Position numbers and translations under genes: made by a program. 64,000 nucleotides of DNA, taken from the NCBI GenBank assembly GCA_035236585.1, contig CP141135.1:3816001-3880000 (forward strand). Direction: 5' to 3'. The notes under the pieces are model-generated. The model worked only from the letters and a program-made list of their open reading frames with translations, searched no databases and was not told the origin of the DNA. The DNA is from Warburgia ugandensis (taxonomy: Eukaryota; Streptophyta; Magnoliopsida; Canellales; Canellaceae). Shown in pieces: positions 1-10,662 of this stretch (positions are counted from its first letter, which is position 1; each line of letters begins with the position of its first letter).

Positions 1-138
1 ACCTTAAAGTAATGGGTTCAAAGCTGTGAAAACAGCCTCTTGTAAACATACAAGCTAAGATTGCATACTATAAGTCTTTGTGGTCCGCCCTTTCTCCAAA
101 TCCCACGTAAGTAGGAGCTTTGTGCACCGGGCAGCTTG
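1..138 (+). repeat. Au-type SINE, 5' end cut by window edge
   Basis: The sequence begins inside the tRNA-like B-box part (a GGGTTCAA core). It then carries the typical 'cagcctcttg', 'ctttgtggtccgccc' and 'gtgcaccgggc' blocks of the Au SINE found many times in this window. The 5' part lies before base 1. Confidence 0.8.
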
Positions 139-190
139 ATCAATAATTCTCAAGCGGATCCTAAGCAGCCAATTTAAGCCCGAATAGCTT

Positions 191-196
<6 letters not shown>

Positions 197-254
<58 letters not shown>
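197..254. repeat. (GA)n microsatellite
   Basis: An uninterrupted GA dinucleotide tract of about 29 units. It is probably length-variable. No gene is evident on either side. Confidence 0.98.
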
Positions 255-257
<3 letters not shown>

Positions 258-609
258 TTGTTGATAAACTACGGCTAGAAAATGCTGGGCGTCAAGATTT
301 CTTTCCTTCATTTTGATCTTCAAGATGAAACGTGTGTAGATCCTCCTCCCAGGAATCCTATCTCATCAAAACACTAGCTTGCTTTATCACGAGGACGGAC
401 GATGCACATGATTCTTGCAGGTGCATCAATGATCCCGATCGTCATGCATGCAATGCCGCATGTAAAGTGGGATGTAACACTCAGCTACTACTACGAATAG
501 CACCACACATTAGCCACTGACAGGACTAGCAACAATGCTGAACCTGCTATACTTTCCTTATAATTTCTTCTACAGCTTCCTAAATTTTTCCTAAAATACA
601 CGTTAAGAC

Positions 610-786
610 AAGGGTAGCCCTGGTGCATAAAGCTCCTGCATATACAAGGTTTGAGAAAGAGACGGATCACAAGGGTTAATAATACGCAGCCTTACCTTAC
701 ATTTTGTAAGAGACTGTTTTCACGCTTTGAACTTGTGACCTTAAGATCACGTGACAATAACTCTACCATTGCGCAAAGGCTCCCTT
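610..786 (-). repeat. Au-type SINE, full length
   Basis: Read on the minus strand it starts with the tRNA-like A-box region (agcctttgcgcaatggt), has a B-box-like TTCAAAG segment, and ends in a 'gggct(a)ccct' tail. No clear target-site duplication was seen. The flanking stretch 255-609 holds no recognisable gene. Confidence 0.85.
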
Positions 787-1360
787 TCGCAAAGATTACA
801 AAAGATGTAGAATGATTCAAGCCCAAATTAGTATTTTCTCCTTCACAAAGGTGATATAAGCAAGCTGATAACCATATATTTCTTAAAATTTTGGATAAGA
901 TACTATAGAGAGCCCTACTTATTATGAAGCTGGGTGGGATGATCAAGGGTCAAAGAGAAGCTTTGGGGACCATTTTGGATAAGACCATGAAAGAGAGGCG
1001 GCTCTTTTATTATTTATCAATCGTCATGGTATCTTTCCACCAGTCGTTTTGTATTATTGTTCTCTCTTAGAAGTCATTAAAGAGACAAGCAACTTTTCCA
1101 CGGCTCCAACAGGTGTAGAATCAAAGGACCTGGGGTTTTGTCTTATCCATGGATTTATCTGCTTGGCATTTTAGACCCCCATAATCTTATCCATTCATCT
1201 GAACAACTGGACGGTCGAGATTTCTTGATGTAGCATGACCCATCTTTGATCTGATGTAAAAGATGGATGGTTTAGATTAAGAATTTGGCGGGGTCCACGT
1301 AAAGTTAACCATGCGTGTGCTTTACACGTTGATGCACTGAAATATCCACACAATATCTAC
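787..1360. other. Intergenic, upstream of the 60-residue protein gene
   Basis: AT-rich sequence with short pieces such as 'ggacggtcgagat' and 'aagatggatggttt' that look like degenerate transposon flanks. No reading frame resembles a known protein. Confidence 0.4.
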
Positions 1361-1363
1361 AGA

Positions 1364-1369
1364 TATAAA
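1364..1369 (+). promoter_or_regulatory. Candidate TATA box of the 60-residue protein gene
   Basis: TATAAA lies 128 bases before the ATG at 1497. That allows a 5' leader of roughly 100 bases, a normal plant layout. This is inferred from position only. Confidence 0.4.
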
Positions 1370-1496
1370 GTGGTTGGAAAGGCACCAACATCAGTTCATC
1401 CTTGACCATTTCCTATAAGATCAAAAAGGAGGCTTTCTGACATCCGGACTCTGAGACAGGGTGCAGAACCAGAGAGGAACAACAAGTGCAGCAACC

Positions 1497-1793
1497 ATGA
1501 GGCTGTTTGGGAAGCACATATTTCCTGGTCAGATGGTTCTTATGGCATCTGGGTATTCTTCTTTCTCTTCGATTTCCATACAAAAACTGCAATTCTCCTG
1601 CTCTTACCCTTTTTTTTTTTGGTTAAGCTACCTTCTCTGATTGTTTTTCTTTAATTTTTTGGATAGGCTTCTGTTCTTGGCTTCAACAACTTATGATGTA
1701 CATAGATCTATAAAGAACAATAACCAGCCCCCAACAAAGGAACAAATCCAAGCACTTGAAGAATATATCAGAGCTATAAGGAAATTCCCTTGA
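1497..1793 (+). CDS. Small conserved-looking plant membrane protein, 60 residues, two exons
   Basis: Exon 1 is 1497-1552 and exon 2 is 1667-1793. The intron starts GT at 1553 and ends AG at 1666, and the split glycine codon joins in frame to give 60 residues. The start is MRLFGKHIFPGQMVLMASG. A hydrophobic run crosses the splice junction (about residues 12-27). The charged C-terminal half contains TTYDVHRSIKNN and QPPTKEQIQALEEYI, likely a helix. One short membrane span followed by a soluble helix resembles small accessory subunits of mitochondrial membrane complexes, but that is inference and I cannot name the family. A TATA box and a T-rich 3' region agree with a real gene. It is easily missed because neither exon forms a long open frame. 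Alternative: a chance splice, judged unlikely because the stop falls exactly in frame after a protein-like sequence. Confidence 0.75.
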
Positions 1794-1799
1794 TTTTGT

Positions 1800-2180
1800 T
1801 TGTAATTTTGGTCTGTCTACTGCAAATATTGTCTACACAGATCTGTGTAATCCATGTGGATCTTCTGTTTCTCCTGTATGTATTCCTCTATATGAAATTT
1901 GATGTTTCCTGTACATGTTCCTCCATATCTTTTCTCTTGGATTCGTAATTTTGATGTTAGATTGCATTATTTTGGTGTAAATTTGATGAAGACTTGTGCC
2001 GTAGTTTGGTGTACTAGACAGTGTCCATAAAACAAAGGGTCAGGTTTAGACTGTATGCTACCTATCATGCCAAGGAAGGTCTGGAGGTGATGTTCTTATC
2101 TCGAGATAGTTTTATGAGTGATCCGGATTATAAACTATTACACGTCACAATTATTTTGTAAAAGATGTGGACATTATCTA
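1800..2180. other. 3' flank of the 60-residue protein gene
   Basis: T-rich sequence with repeated 'tgtacatgttcctccat'-like and 'tgtatgtattcctctat' blocks, consistent with a 3' UTR and termination region. No further gene is seen. Confidence 0.4.
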
Positions 2181-2360
2181 GAGGATTTTAGGCGCAATGG
2201 TAAAGTTGTCGTCACGTGACCTTAAGGTTATGGGTTCAAGACGTGAAAACATTCTCTTTCAAAAATACAAAAGAAGACTCCATACCATATACCCTTGTGG
2301 TCTATCTCTTCTTCAAACTCCATATAGGTAGGAGTTTTGTGCACTGGGGCTGCCCTTTTT
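2181..2360 (+). repeat. Au-type SINE, full length
   Basis: Contains the A-box (ggcgcaatggtaaagttgtc), the B-box (gggttcaag) and the 3' block 'gcactggggctgcccttttt'. The middle is more diverged than in other copies. Its tail is followed by a second tail piece at 2361-2420. Confidence 0.88.
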
Positions 2361-2420
2361 TATGCGTACCTCATCCCACATAGGCGGGAGCTGTGCACGG
2401 GGCTGACTTTTTTTTTTATG
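2361..2420 (+). repeat. Extra SINE 3' tail piece in tandem
   Basis: A second copy of only the SINE end ('cataggcgggagctgtgcac', then a T run) follows the first. Both tails run into similar sequence (atgcgtacct and atgtgtacct). This suggests a tail-end duplication or a severely 5'-truncated insertion into the first element's flank. Confidence 0.6.
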
Positions 2421-3532
2421 TGTACCTTATTGCAACTAGCAGTACTCTCATATAGAAATGTGGAAAAAACTGAGGAATGTACCACTCAGATGTGGGTTTG
2501 GATAATCCTGAGCCGTTGATCAGTATATTGATAACAAGATTGTTTTGAAGATTGTAAGAAGGTAACTTCTATAGAATATGTTCAACAGATTATGATCATC
2601 AACCAGGATCAGACAACTGAAATAGAGCGACCACTTAGGCTCAATTGGACATACCAGCTACCAGCAAGGAACTTGCTTAATTGGGCAAGATATACAAATC
2701 ACTGAGAGCCACGCGGCACTGTCCTCATTAACTGATATGCTAGCAGTCCGTTGATTTGGTATTCCGGCGATCTTTGGTTGGCAATCATCCTGTTAGACGT
2801 AAAAATTTGCAAAAAGAATAAAACTAAAAATGGCATAGAATGCAAGTACCTGAAGGAAGGGACGGCAGCACAAAATGACTGCTTGAAGTAGTGACAAACA
2901 GGAAGTTCTCTACTAGATTTCCTGCTCACTTCTCTAGGTGATGAGTTTTATATTTGGTGGCCCAGTATCTCCAGGCCTGCCCCATTGATGCCATTGTTTT
3001 CATCGCTGACAAGGGCTCTTGGCGAAGAGGCACTGGAGTCAACTCAAGTTGTTTGGATTGGTTAAAAAACTGGAAATTCGCCCAGCAAGACTTGGGCAAA
3101 AACCTCCTTCCTCAATATGAGCTTTGTGTCTTACATATTAGCAGAATAGGTCCAAGGTCAAGGATACCTGAGTCTGGGTGCAGAACAGTGAACCTATGCC
3201 CACAGCGAGACAAACCAATGGACCCTTCAGATGGATTGGGCCACACCCCATTTTGACGGTGCATGTAATATATTCTTGACTCTTTGCATATATTTACAAG
3301 ATATTTTCATAGAAATCTCAGTCTGTTTTCTTGTACGTGCACGTATGCAGATTGCAGATACTTCATTCATAAGCAGATACAATGCTCTTCTGCAATTCAT
3401 TCCAACTTTGATAGACTTATTCTCTACTTGTCTCTCTCCTTCTCTTACAATCACGAATTTCTTCCAAGCTAAGGATCCAAAGTTGCTTTAAATTGATACA
3501 AAGCTTAGCCTGCACCTAAAAGTCACGCGAGT
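2421..3532. other. Intergenic, no gene assigned
   Basis: Contains a plus-strand open frame at 2954-3256 and minus-strand frames with splice-like edges around 2700-2935. None shows a family I recognise. It may hold decayed exons. Confidence 0.35.
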
Positions 3533-3710
3533 AAAAAAGGGCAGCCCCATTGCACGAAGCTGCCATATATGTAGGGTCTGGGGAGAGGGCAGACTACAAG
3601 GATCAATAGTACTCAGCCTTATCTTGTATTTTGCAAGAGGCTGTTTCCAAGCCCTGAAGCCATGACCTCAAGATCACATCACGACAACTCTACCATTGCA
3701 TCAAGACTTA
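3533..3710 (-). repeat. Au-type SINE, full length
   Basis: Minus-strand copy with a T-rich tail at the 3533 side, the 'gaggctgtttccaa' middle block, and a degenerate A-box at the 3710 side (agtcttgatgcaatggtaga). No clean target-site duplication was found. Confidence 0.85.
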
Positions 3711-4818
3711 AAGCAGGTCCAAGCTGAATCCAACCCGTTTTGACGATGATATGCAGTCGAGATTCCTTAGAAACAAGTAGATTGCATCAGAACGTGACAT
3801 ACTTTGTGTAAACTGTCTGCTCAAGGCAAAATGGACGTGAACCTGTTATTCTTCAAGATCACAATTGAAAGCTGGTGAACATGGAACAGTTCCAGTCTAC
3901 AATTCTTCAGTTTGTGTCTTACGAGTGTTGGCAAATTGTTTAACAAATACAGTTCCTTGTGAATGTTAAGATCATCTTCGTTAAAAAGAACATTAGGATG
4001 TTAAAGTCTGTTGTAAGTAAAGGTGGAATGGAACTATACACAACATCCTGTGCGAATTTGCCATTTCCGAGTCCTCCAAATTTGATGCCTGTAAATGATC
4101 GATCGCGATTGAGCAGAACACGCACATCTCTCTGAGATGAAACTGCAACTTGCAAGCAACCTCAAAAGTGCCACCACTGAAAAGGTGCTTGATCAGAAGT
4201 AACTATGAACCAATTGAACTTTCAAGCCCTGGTATTCTGCAAATAGTCTTCCACAATGGCTAGAAAACAGTAGGAAGAAATGGGTCAGTTCTTAGGCGTT
4301 TTGAGTGCATGCATTTTTCAGAATTAAAGATGATTAAACCTTAATGTTGCTTGGGTATTGAATTAGGAATAGCAGCTAATGATCTACTACTAAATTGGTT
4401 TTTATATTAGGAATAGCAAAAGAAGTTTGCTCAAACATCTAGCCTAGTAATCTCAAAATAACTTTTCATGTATGAGCAAAACCAACATAGATAGAAGAGG
4501 AAGTACCCTAAAACATAGTAAAGAGTGGATGTAGTTTTCAATGATAAAAATGCCAAGACCTGACGTGCTATATAACATAAATTTGATGAGGAATAGCAGC
4601 TAAATTCTGCACAAGTACCAAAAGTTTGTGGTTTTAGTTGTAATCAAGGCTCCTGATCTGAAAAATCTTCGTCCGGTAGGGACTATGGACACGCATCTGT
4701 TGCACAGAAAGGTGCATCAATTGGCAGCAACAAGAGAGCTTTCTCTGACGGGTAGCATTAAGACAAATGCTTCATGATCTGCAAAATTGCAATGCACGTA
4801 GTAAGAGTAAGTGTTCCA
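3711..4818. other. Intergenic, no gene assigned
   Basis: AT-rich. A 71-codon minus-strand frame ends near 3940 but has no recognisable motif. 'gaatagcagctaa' recurs a few times (about 4369 and 4591), probably relics of an old repeat. Confidence 0.35.
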
Positions 4819-4831
4819 TAACTAGACACCT

Positions 4832-5005
4832 AAAAGGGCAGACCCGGTGCACGAAGCTCCCGAGTATTTGGGGTCCAAGGAAAGGCGGACTACAAGGGTC
4901 AATAATACTCAGCCTTACGTTGCATTTTGCAAGAGCTGTTTTCATACCTTGAACTCATGACCTCAAGGTCACACGACGACAACTCTACCATTGCACTAAG
5001 GCTCG
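4832..5005 (-). repeat. Au-type SINE with target-site duplication
   Basis: Near-complete minus-strand element. It is flanked by a 13-bp direct repeat, taactag(a/c)cacct, at 4819-4831 and 5006-5018. This defines the insertion exactly and shows retrotransposition. Confidence 0.92.
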
Positions 5006-5018
5006 TAACTAGCCACCT

Positions 5019-5720
5019 GGAAGTACAAATAACTCTACACCGCCCGACTTCAGCAGTGAATATTAGAAACTGCCCACATTCTAAGAAGCTGAAGCTTCCT
5101 TCAAAAGATTAGACTGATATAGTGATAACAAACTCGGCTACGTGCTCGAACCTATCCCTGTGAAGTTCCTTGTCTCACAGCTAAAAGGTTGTGGGAATCC
5201 ACTCGCAATTCAAAAATAGAAAAAGAATAATAATAATTTTTTAAAAGAAAAAGAAAAACAGAACGATCATTTTCTGGTAGTATTTTCTCGGTACAATCTA
5301 TCATTCTTTAATTCATTTCAGAGGTAAAACCTCTGAACAGTCACGGCGCAATCTATTCACCATTGGTTCATCCTACATACCCCATTGAAGAATCAAAATA
5401 ATTCTTTCCTTCTGATTCATAGCCACCCTACCCTGAATTACCATTTAATTCAATGTAATAAACTTCAACGCATTCACATGACAATAAACAGTTGACAATT
5501 TATGAGATGCAAACATTTTGAAAAAAAAAAAAAACACTGAATCGTCAAGTAGTTTATCTTACAGAATCGGTCTAAGAAAATTTCTGAAATATATACAATT
5601 ACGTACATGGCAATTCTTCTGTCTCTGCTCTATCCCGTGAAGAGTCAATCTAGCTTAAGAGAGAAGGAGTCAAGATTAGTATCCCCGGAAAAAAGTAAAC
5701 AATGTTCAAAAATCCCCTCT
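5019..5720. other. Intergenic, no gene assigned
   Basis: AT-rich spacer with A-runs near 5230-5260 and 5520-5535. No supported gene was seen. Confidence 0.35.
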
Positions 5721-5729
5721 GTAGTCCAG

Positions 5730-5960
5730 TTTACTGATAAGGGGATCATATTTAATCATATTGAGGACATCCTGATTATGATACCCATGATGAACCTCTC
5801 TAGATGAGTACCAAAACTTGTAGAACTCTATAGTTCGATAGTTAAACTTCACGCAGGTAAATCCTCCGTTAGGCCTATTCTGCAAATCAACAGTACTGCC
5901 CAAGAAGTGGTCACAGGCTATTTGGAAATCCTCGTCGAGATAAAAATGAGGAAATGGATC
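5730..5960 (-). pseudogene. Nucleotide-diphospho-sugar transferase (At4g15970-like) exon fragment
   Basis: Minus-strand translation gives DPFPHFYLDEDFQIACDHF, then NRPNGGFTCVK, EFYKFWYSSRE and GYHNQDVLNMIKYDP. These are the conserved blocks of the plant DUF/GT77-like glycosyltransferases, which act in the secretory pathway on cell-wall or glycoprotein sugars. An AG acceptor lies immediately before DPFP (ttgcag, then GAT). The similarity stops after the NMIKYDP block and the frame closes at about 5706. No other exon was found nearby, so this is a single orphan exon of about 77 codons. The LINE relic just downstream (6140 onward) may mark the break. Confidence 0.8.
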
Positions 5961-6139
5961 CTGCAACTACATGATGGAAGACAGTTGTTCTCCTGGGAAG
6001 AAGAGAAAGGACATGAACTGCAGAATTTACTACAATTAATTAAATTCTTCCTTTACAAAGAAGATGTCAGAGTGTAGACTCCAACTTCATCGGTTTCTTT
6101 CTCTTGTAAATCTCTGCATTTTATCCTTCCATTCACACA

Positions 6140-7200
6140 CAGAAACCTTTGGAATCTCAACGTTACCTTGCTAGCATTCCCATGGATCACCTCACACGAG
6201 AAATTTCTTACAGCTGATAACTTACAGAGGAGCTGGTGGGCTATGCCTAGGATGTGTTACTTATGCAGGAAGGACTATGATTCTGCTAATTATATCCTCT
6301 TACTCTGCCCTCTTGCTTAGATATCTTCTCCATTGCTGGGTGTGCCCAGCCTCTATAGGTCACCTGTTCTCTCATTAGTCCGCTATAAGACGTGGGAAAG
6401 TCTTCTGGAGAGCTTGCTTCCTTCTGGTACCGTGGAATTTGTGGAAGGAAAGAAATAATAGGTGGTGTTGTGTGACCTTGAGGTCATGGGTTCAAGGTGT
6501 GAAAATAACCTCTTGCAAAATACAAAGTAAGGCCGCATACTATTGACCCTTGTAGTCCACCACTTCTCTCGACCTCGTATACGCTGGAGCTTCGTGCACT
6601 AGGGCTGCCCCTTTTAAAGAAATAATAGGTATTTTGATCTAAGTTTCTCGTCTCTTAAGTCACCTTGCCACTCTATCATGGGACAGACGGTACACTGAAA
6701 ACGAGCTTATGGAATGGGGTCAAGATATAGCTTCTCACGATCTCTCTCCAATTGGACAACGATTGCTTTATAACCTCCACCCTTAGGTTCCTTTAACCTG
6801 AACTTTGATGGAGCCAGTAAAGGTAACCCAGGGGTGGCTGGATTTGCCGGTTTGCTGAGAGATTACGAAGGTGATAAGATGTTTGATCTCTGTGGAAATC
6901 TTGATCATGCTGATGCTGCAGAAACTGAGATGATGGCTGCGTATGTTTCTCCAAGACGTGGAATTCTAAACCGTGAATTGTGGAGGGAGGTTACTCAAAC
7001 ACTCTCAAATGGCTAAGTGGTCAGAAAGAACCTCATTGGAGGTTCCTCAACCTCCTAGAAGAGATCTTACAGTGAACAAAGAACAGGAATGTTAGTTTCC
7101 ATCATCTCCCAAGGTCTACTGACTCAGAAGCGGATGTTTTAGCAAATCAGGGAGCCTTGGGCTCCGGAAATATGACTTCAATCATCAATTTCTTCTAAGA
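6140..7200 (+). mobile_element. LINE relic: zinc-binding and RNase H domains
   Basis: About 6150-6330 reads FLTADNLQRSWWAMPRMCYL, then CRKDYDSANYILLLCPLA, the zf-RVT domain typical of plant L1-type LINE polyproteins. After an internal SINE, 6783-6950 reads FNLNFDGASKGNPGVAGFAG and later AAETEMMAAY, an RNase H fold with its first Asp and its Glu. About 7095-7150 reads VSFHHLPRSTDSEADVLANQ, which carries the final catalytic Asp. Several stops and frameshifts break the frame, so it is dead. The reverse transcriptase and endonuclease parts are absent. Confidence 0.85.
6463..6615 (+). repeat. 5'-shortened Au-type SINE inside the LINE relic
   Basis: The element lacks most of the A-box region and begins near 'gttgtgtgaccttgaggtc'. 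It ends 'gggctgcccctttt'. It is flanked by the perfect 14-bp direct repeat aaagaaataatagg at 6449-6462 and 6616-6629. It therefore inserted after the LINE and was already short or was later shortened internally. Confidence 0.92.
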
Positions 7201-7387
7201 GGCACAAGTTTTTTTCAGTACAGTATTTGTTTTGACCCCTTGTTTCTATATCGACTTCAGTTTTGTTTTTGCGTTTTTAGGCTTGATGGTTTTTGTTGGT
7301 TGTTCATTGATGAAGTGGGGGGAGATTCTCAAGATCTTGTTCAGTTTGACGTAGGGCTTTTCTCTGGCTGATTTTGTTTTGTGATCG

Positions 7388-7444
7388 CATCTTGAACCCA
7401 TGATTTCAAGGTCCAACTCTACCATTGCGCCAAGGCTTCCCTTC
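7388..7444 (-). repeat. Au-type SINE, 5' end piece only
   Basis: The minus strand carries the A-box (ttggcgcaatggtagagttg) and B-box region of the SINE but nothing of the 3' half. It is a decayed or deleted copy. Confidence 0.75.
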
Positions 7445-8375
7445 AAAGCTAAGCAGTATCAATACCAAAATAATTTCTCAGTTGACTCGAGTCATTCTGT
7501 TCATCTAACCACCGCGGAGTGTTTACTACCCATCCAATGAGTTCCATTAAAACATGCCTCCTGTGGGAGTCCAGCAACCGGTAGATGGGATGTGCACTAC
7601 AAGCTCCATACAAGTTTGCTATAAAGGTAGTGACCAAAGCCATGGTTTTCAAACACTAGCCTTTGGTCTCTTCTTTTGTATTGCAAGGGCTCTTTGTAAG
7701 AAGTTGTATGGTTCCGTAAGGGCAGCTTGCCCCCAGGGGACCATGGCTTGCCTCTTTCAGAAGGGTGTGGATTTTGATTTGGTACTTTGACACCTGAGAG
7801 CAGGAGAAACCTGAGTTCCCTGACAAACAGGTGAGTTTGTAGATCAAGTCGGGGCCTAACCATAAGAAGCATCCGATTTGATGATGTACAATAAATACCA
7901 ATGATCTTGGTCATCAAATAGATACGTGGGGCCATGCTTGTTTTGTTACATTTTTGTTCACAGTATATTGCTAATTAAGTCGTTCAAAAATTTAATCCTA
8001 GCGTTGACTGACCTTGTAGCCATTTGAGCAAGTTCCTTGGTGGAAGATGGAGAATTTTCAACTCTTTTGTAATTTGATTATTCCAATTATCTTTTCTGAC
8101 ATGTGAGAATTACGGATTCATTATCATTATTATTGTTGTTATTTTGGTTGCAAGCAAAGGATTCAAAAGTGAATCGCTGATAGACTCTCATTTACACACA
8201 CTTTTTTGGGGAAAGTTGGGACTGAAACTTGGAATCATGCATATTTCAGGAGAGATGTGAGTTGCCTACAACTAACTGTGCTAAATATTTGTTCAGGGAT
8301 TATAGATTTATTTTGACTTTCGAGAATAATTATACTAAATTCTCATCCACGTTGAACTTAGCATTATGTGTTGAT
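7445..8375. other. Spacer with unassigned minus-strand open frames
   Basis: Overlapping minus-strand frames (7449-7935) include one of 112 codons, but no motif or family is recognised. A segment near 8205-8290 is similar to 9495-9590 (shared catatttca and ctaaatatttgtt), so an old dispersed repeat is present. Confidence 0.35.
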
Positions 8376-8394
8376 ATGTCTACTTTCTCTTCAT

Positions 8395-8476
8395 AGGCAT
8401 ACTATAAACCCTTTGGTCCCCCCCTTTCGCGAACCCTGCATAGGCAGAAGTTTCATGCACCAGGACTGCTCCTTTT
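8395..8476 (+). repeat. Severely 5'-truncated Au-type SINE
   Basis: Only the 3' half is present, from 'ggcatactataaaccc' to 'ggactgctcctttt'. It is flanked by a 19-bp direct repeat with one mismatch, atgtct(a/c)ctttctcttcat, at 8376-8394 and 8477-8495. It thus appears to have inserted in truncated form. Confidence 0.9.
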
Positions 8477-8518
8477 ATGTCTCCTTTCTCTTCATTTCCT
8501 TGTGTTTGGGCTCAAATT

Positions 8519-8770
8519 CCTTGAGAGTCTAGGGCAGTTGTGAGATACTACGCGGCCAAGCATACCGACCAACGCACAAATTTATCAGGAAACACTTGGG
8601 AGGAACGGGCTTCGGTGGATCAATGGTTCCAAGTGGATGCACACAACTACCATGACCTAGTGTACACCATTGTGCTCCACCTGCCAGTCCTACTGCGAAT
8701 GGGCGGAGGTGGAGACATGGACTTGGCCAAGTGTTGCGAGCAGAGAGTAGATCGTTTATGGTTTGCTTAG
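8519..8770 (+). pseudogene. Phi-class glutathione S-transferase fragment
   Basis: From about 8537 the frame reads RAVVRYYAAKHTDQRTNLSG, then NTWEERASVDQWFQVDAHNY and LVYTIVLHLPVLLRMG. This spans the end of the N-terminal thioredoxin-like domain and the start of the helical C-terminal domain of plant phi GSTs, cytosolic enzymes that join glutathione to electrophiles. Just upstream 'FLES' is readable in another frame, so a one-base shift breaks the SRAVVRYY motif. The frame stops at 8770, well before a complete C-terminal domain. No N-terminal exon was found. A truncated SINE sits directly 5'. Confidence 0.82.
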
Positions 8771-10662
8771 CTTTCTACAGATTTATCGGGTTTGATCCAA
8801 TTATTAAGGATTTTACATGGACCACATAGATTAAAATGTTCAAGAAGGGCTAGGGCTGTCTATCCGTTGAGTTCCGCCAGGTTTTTTCTTATCCTATTCT
8901 CATTATCCAAAACCTACTCATTTGGGTTTAATTCAGGTTTAAGATATTTTTTTAATTTAATTAACGAAAAGCCATCATCAAGACCTTATCACAATTAGTG
9001 GTCGACCACATGAATCTTGTTCCCCCATTCCCTTGTATTAACTATCATGGCTTCATTTAATTTCAAAGTTTTTAAATCTTTTCTCATCATTTCTATTCAC
9101 GTTTCTTTTAGGCTTTTCCCTTGCCCTTTTAAAACCTTCAATTTAATTAATAAAACATAAAATATTTAACTATAAAAACTTAAACAATAAATCATTGAGC
9201 TATTAACCATAAATAATCTTAAGACATAACTTGAATTGTCAGATCACAAGTACAAAAGAAAAGAAAAATAAGAAACCAAAATAGTGAGATATCATGAGAT
9301 GCAAAAAAGAATAGACTGGTTTTCTAAAGAGGAAAGTGAATGGAATAATAAAATGAAGAACAACTTGTAGAAAGAGTCAAATTTTTAAAATGTCTTTGTC
9401 TTTAACCAACTTAAAATTTAACATATAATGAAATAGCTTTTTATTTTTTATTTTTACAAGGAACAAACGCTTCTAAATCTAATTATCGGCCAAAGGGGAA
9501 AGCAGCTACTTGAAACTTACAATCAAGCATATTTCAAAGAGACCGATGAGTTGTTTGTGAGCAACTGCATTAAATATTTGTTGGCTAATGCAATGGCTTT
9601 CGGATAATATTTGACAAACCGTAATTTACCCCTTCCCATCAACCAGTAGTGATCCCTGTGCACCAATTTCCTTAATCCAAGTCTGGCAGAGCTGAACAAG
9701 CGAGACTCTAATCTAGGCATGTTCTCCACAAGATCAATGTCACCCATTAAGTGATCATAGCCTAAGTTACTTGTAGGGAAAAATCACGACCGTTGAGTCT
9801 AAAACTGAAAAAGAATTAATTAGTGATTGCCATAAATTTTCACGGGTAGCGTAATTAAGAGAGGGACAACAAAATGAACAGTACAGAACTTTCACACAAC
9901 ATCTCTAGATTGGAGTATCCAGTTGAGATTCGTAAACCGTTCTCAGTTCATCATTCCTCATGTTCAACTTGTAGGACCGAAGAAGTCCACAAATTAAATG
10001 AAGAAAATGAATAGGAAAAATAGATGATAAGAATTAGAGGATGCCCATAAAGTGGTTGCTGCTCTATTATGATGAAATCAATGAGAAAAACCCATTAAAT
10101 GGTCTAATAAATAAAAGTAAAACAAGTAAAAGAATCAGGTTCCTGTTTTGTTCTGCAGAGGATGGTGGAAGCTACAAAGATTCAGGGTGGGTGGGTGCTT
10201 GGGGAGCTATAACAATTGTTCACCGCAGAGAATTCCAAGAGAGAATGGGCTATGGCTTATTTTCATTCATAATCTTCATCTGTGTCTGTCTTCTGAACCA
10301 AAGAAAACAACTGTTGGCGGAGCTCCCCCGGAAAGGGTGCTAAGAGTAGACAATCTACCGAAGAACGCAATCAGAGAGATGTTTGTTACATAAACCGTTT
10401 GTTTGAGAGACAGCAATCTAATAAAGAAGAGAGACAGGAAAGGAGAGTCAAGAACATTGCAGGTAGAAATCTCTTTCTCATTCTAGTTTGTAGTTTGCAG
10501 TTACACCAACATATAAACTTTCTATCACTCAAAAAAAAATTTTAAAAATGAAGGATGTGCATAAATTTTTTGTTCTTTCTATTCTTGAGAATATTTCCAT
10601 GTCACACATAACGGAAGAGGTGTTTTATCTACACATGATGTGGATATGTTCGTTTTTGTTTC
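8771..10662. other. Spacer between the GST fragment and the 3' end of PSY
   Basis: AT-rich. It includes a diverged repeat at 9495-9590 shared with 8205-8290, and open frames at 9523-9747 (-) and 10041-10393 (+) with no recognised family. The part nearest 10663 probably includes the PSY 3' UTR on the minus strand. Confidence 0.35.

Noticed and set aside
2954..3256. 100-codon frame with a ferredoxin-like 'ACPIDAIV'
   Set aside because: A single CPIDAIV match without the other cysteines of an iron-sulfur motif. The rest matches nothing I know.
7597..7935. 112-codon minus-strand frame
   Set aside because: No motif, no splice partner and no recognised family. Probably chance or a decayed repeat.
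10041..10393. Overlapping plus-strand frames of 81-100 codons downstream of PSY
   Set aside because: No recognisable domain; not enough to call a gene.
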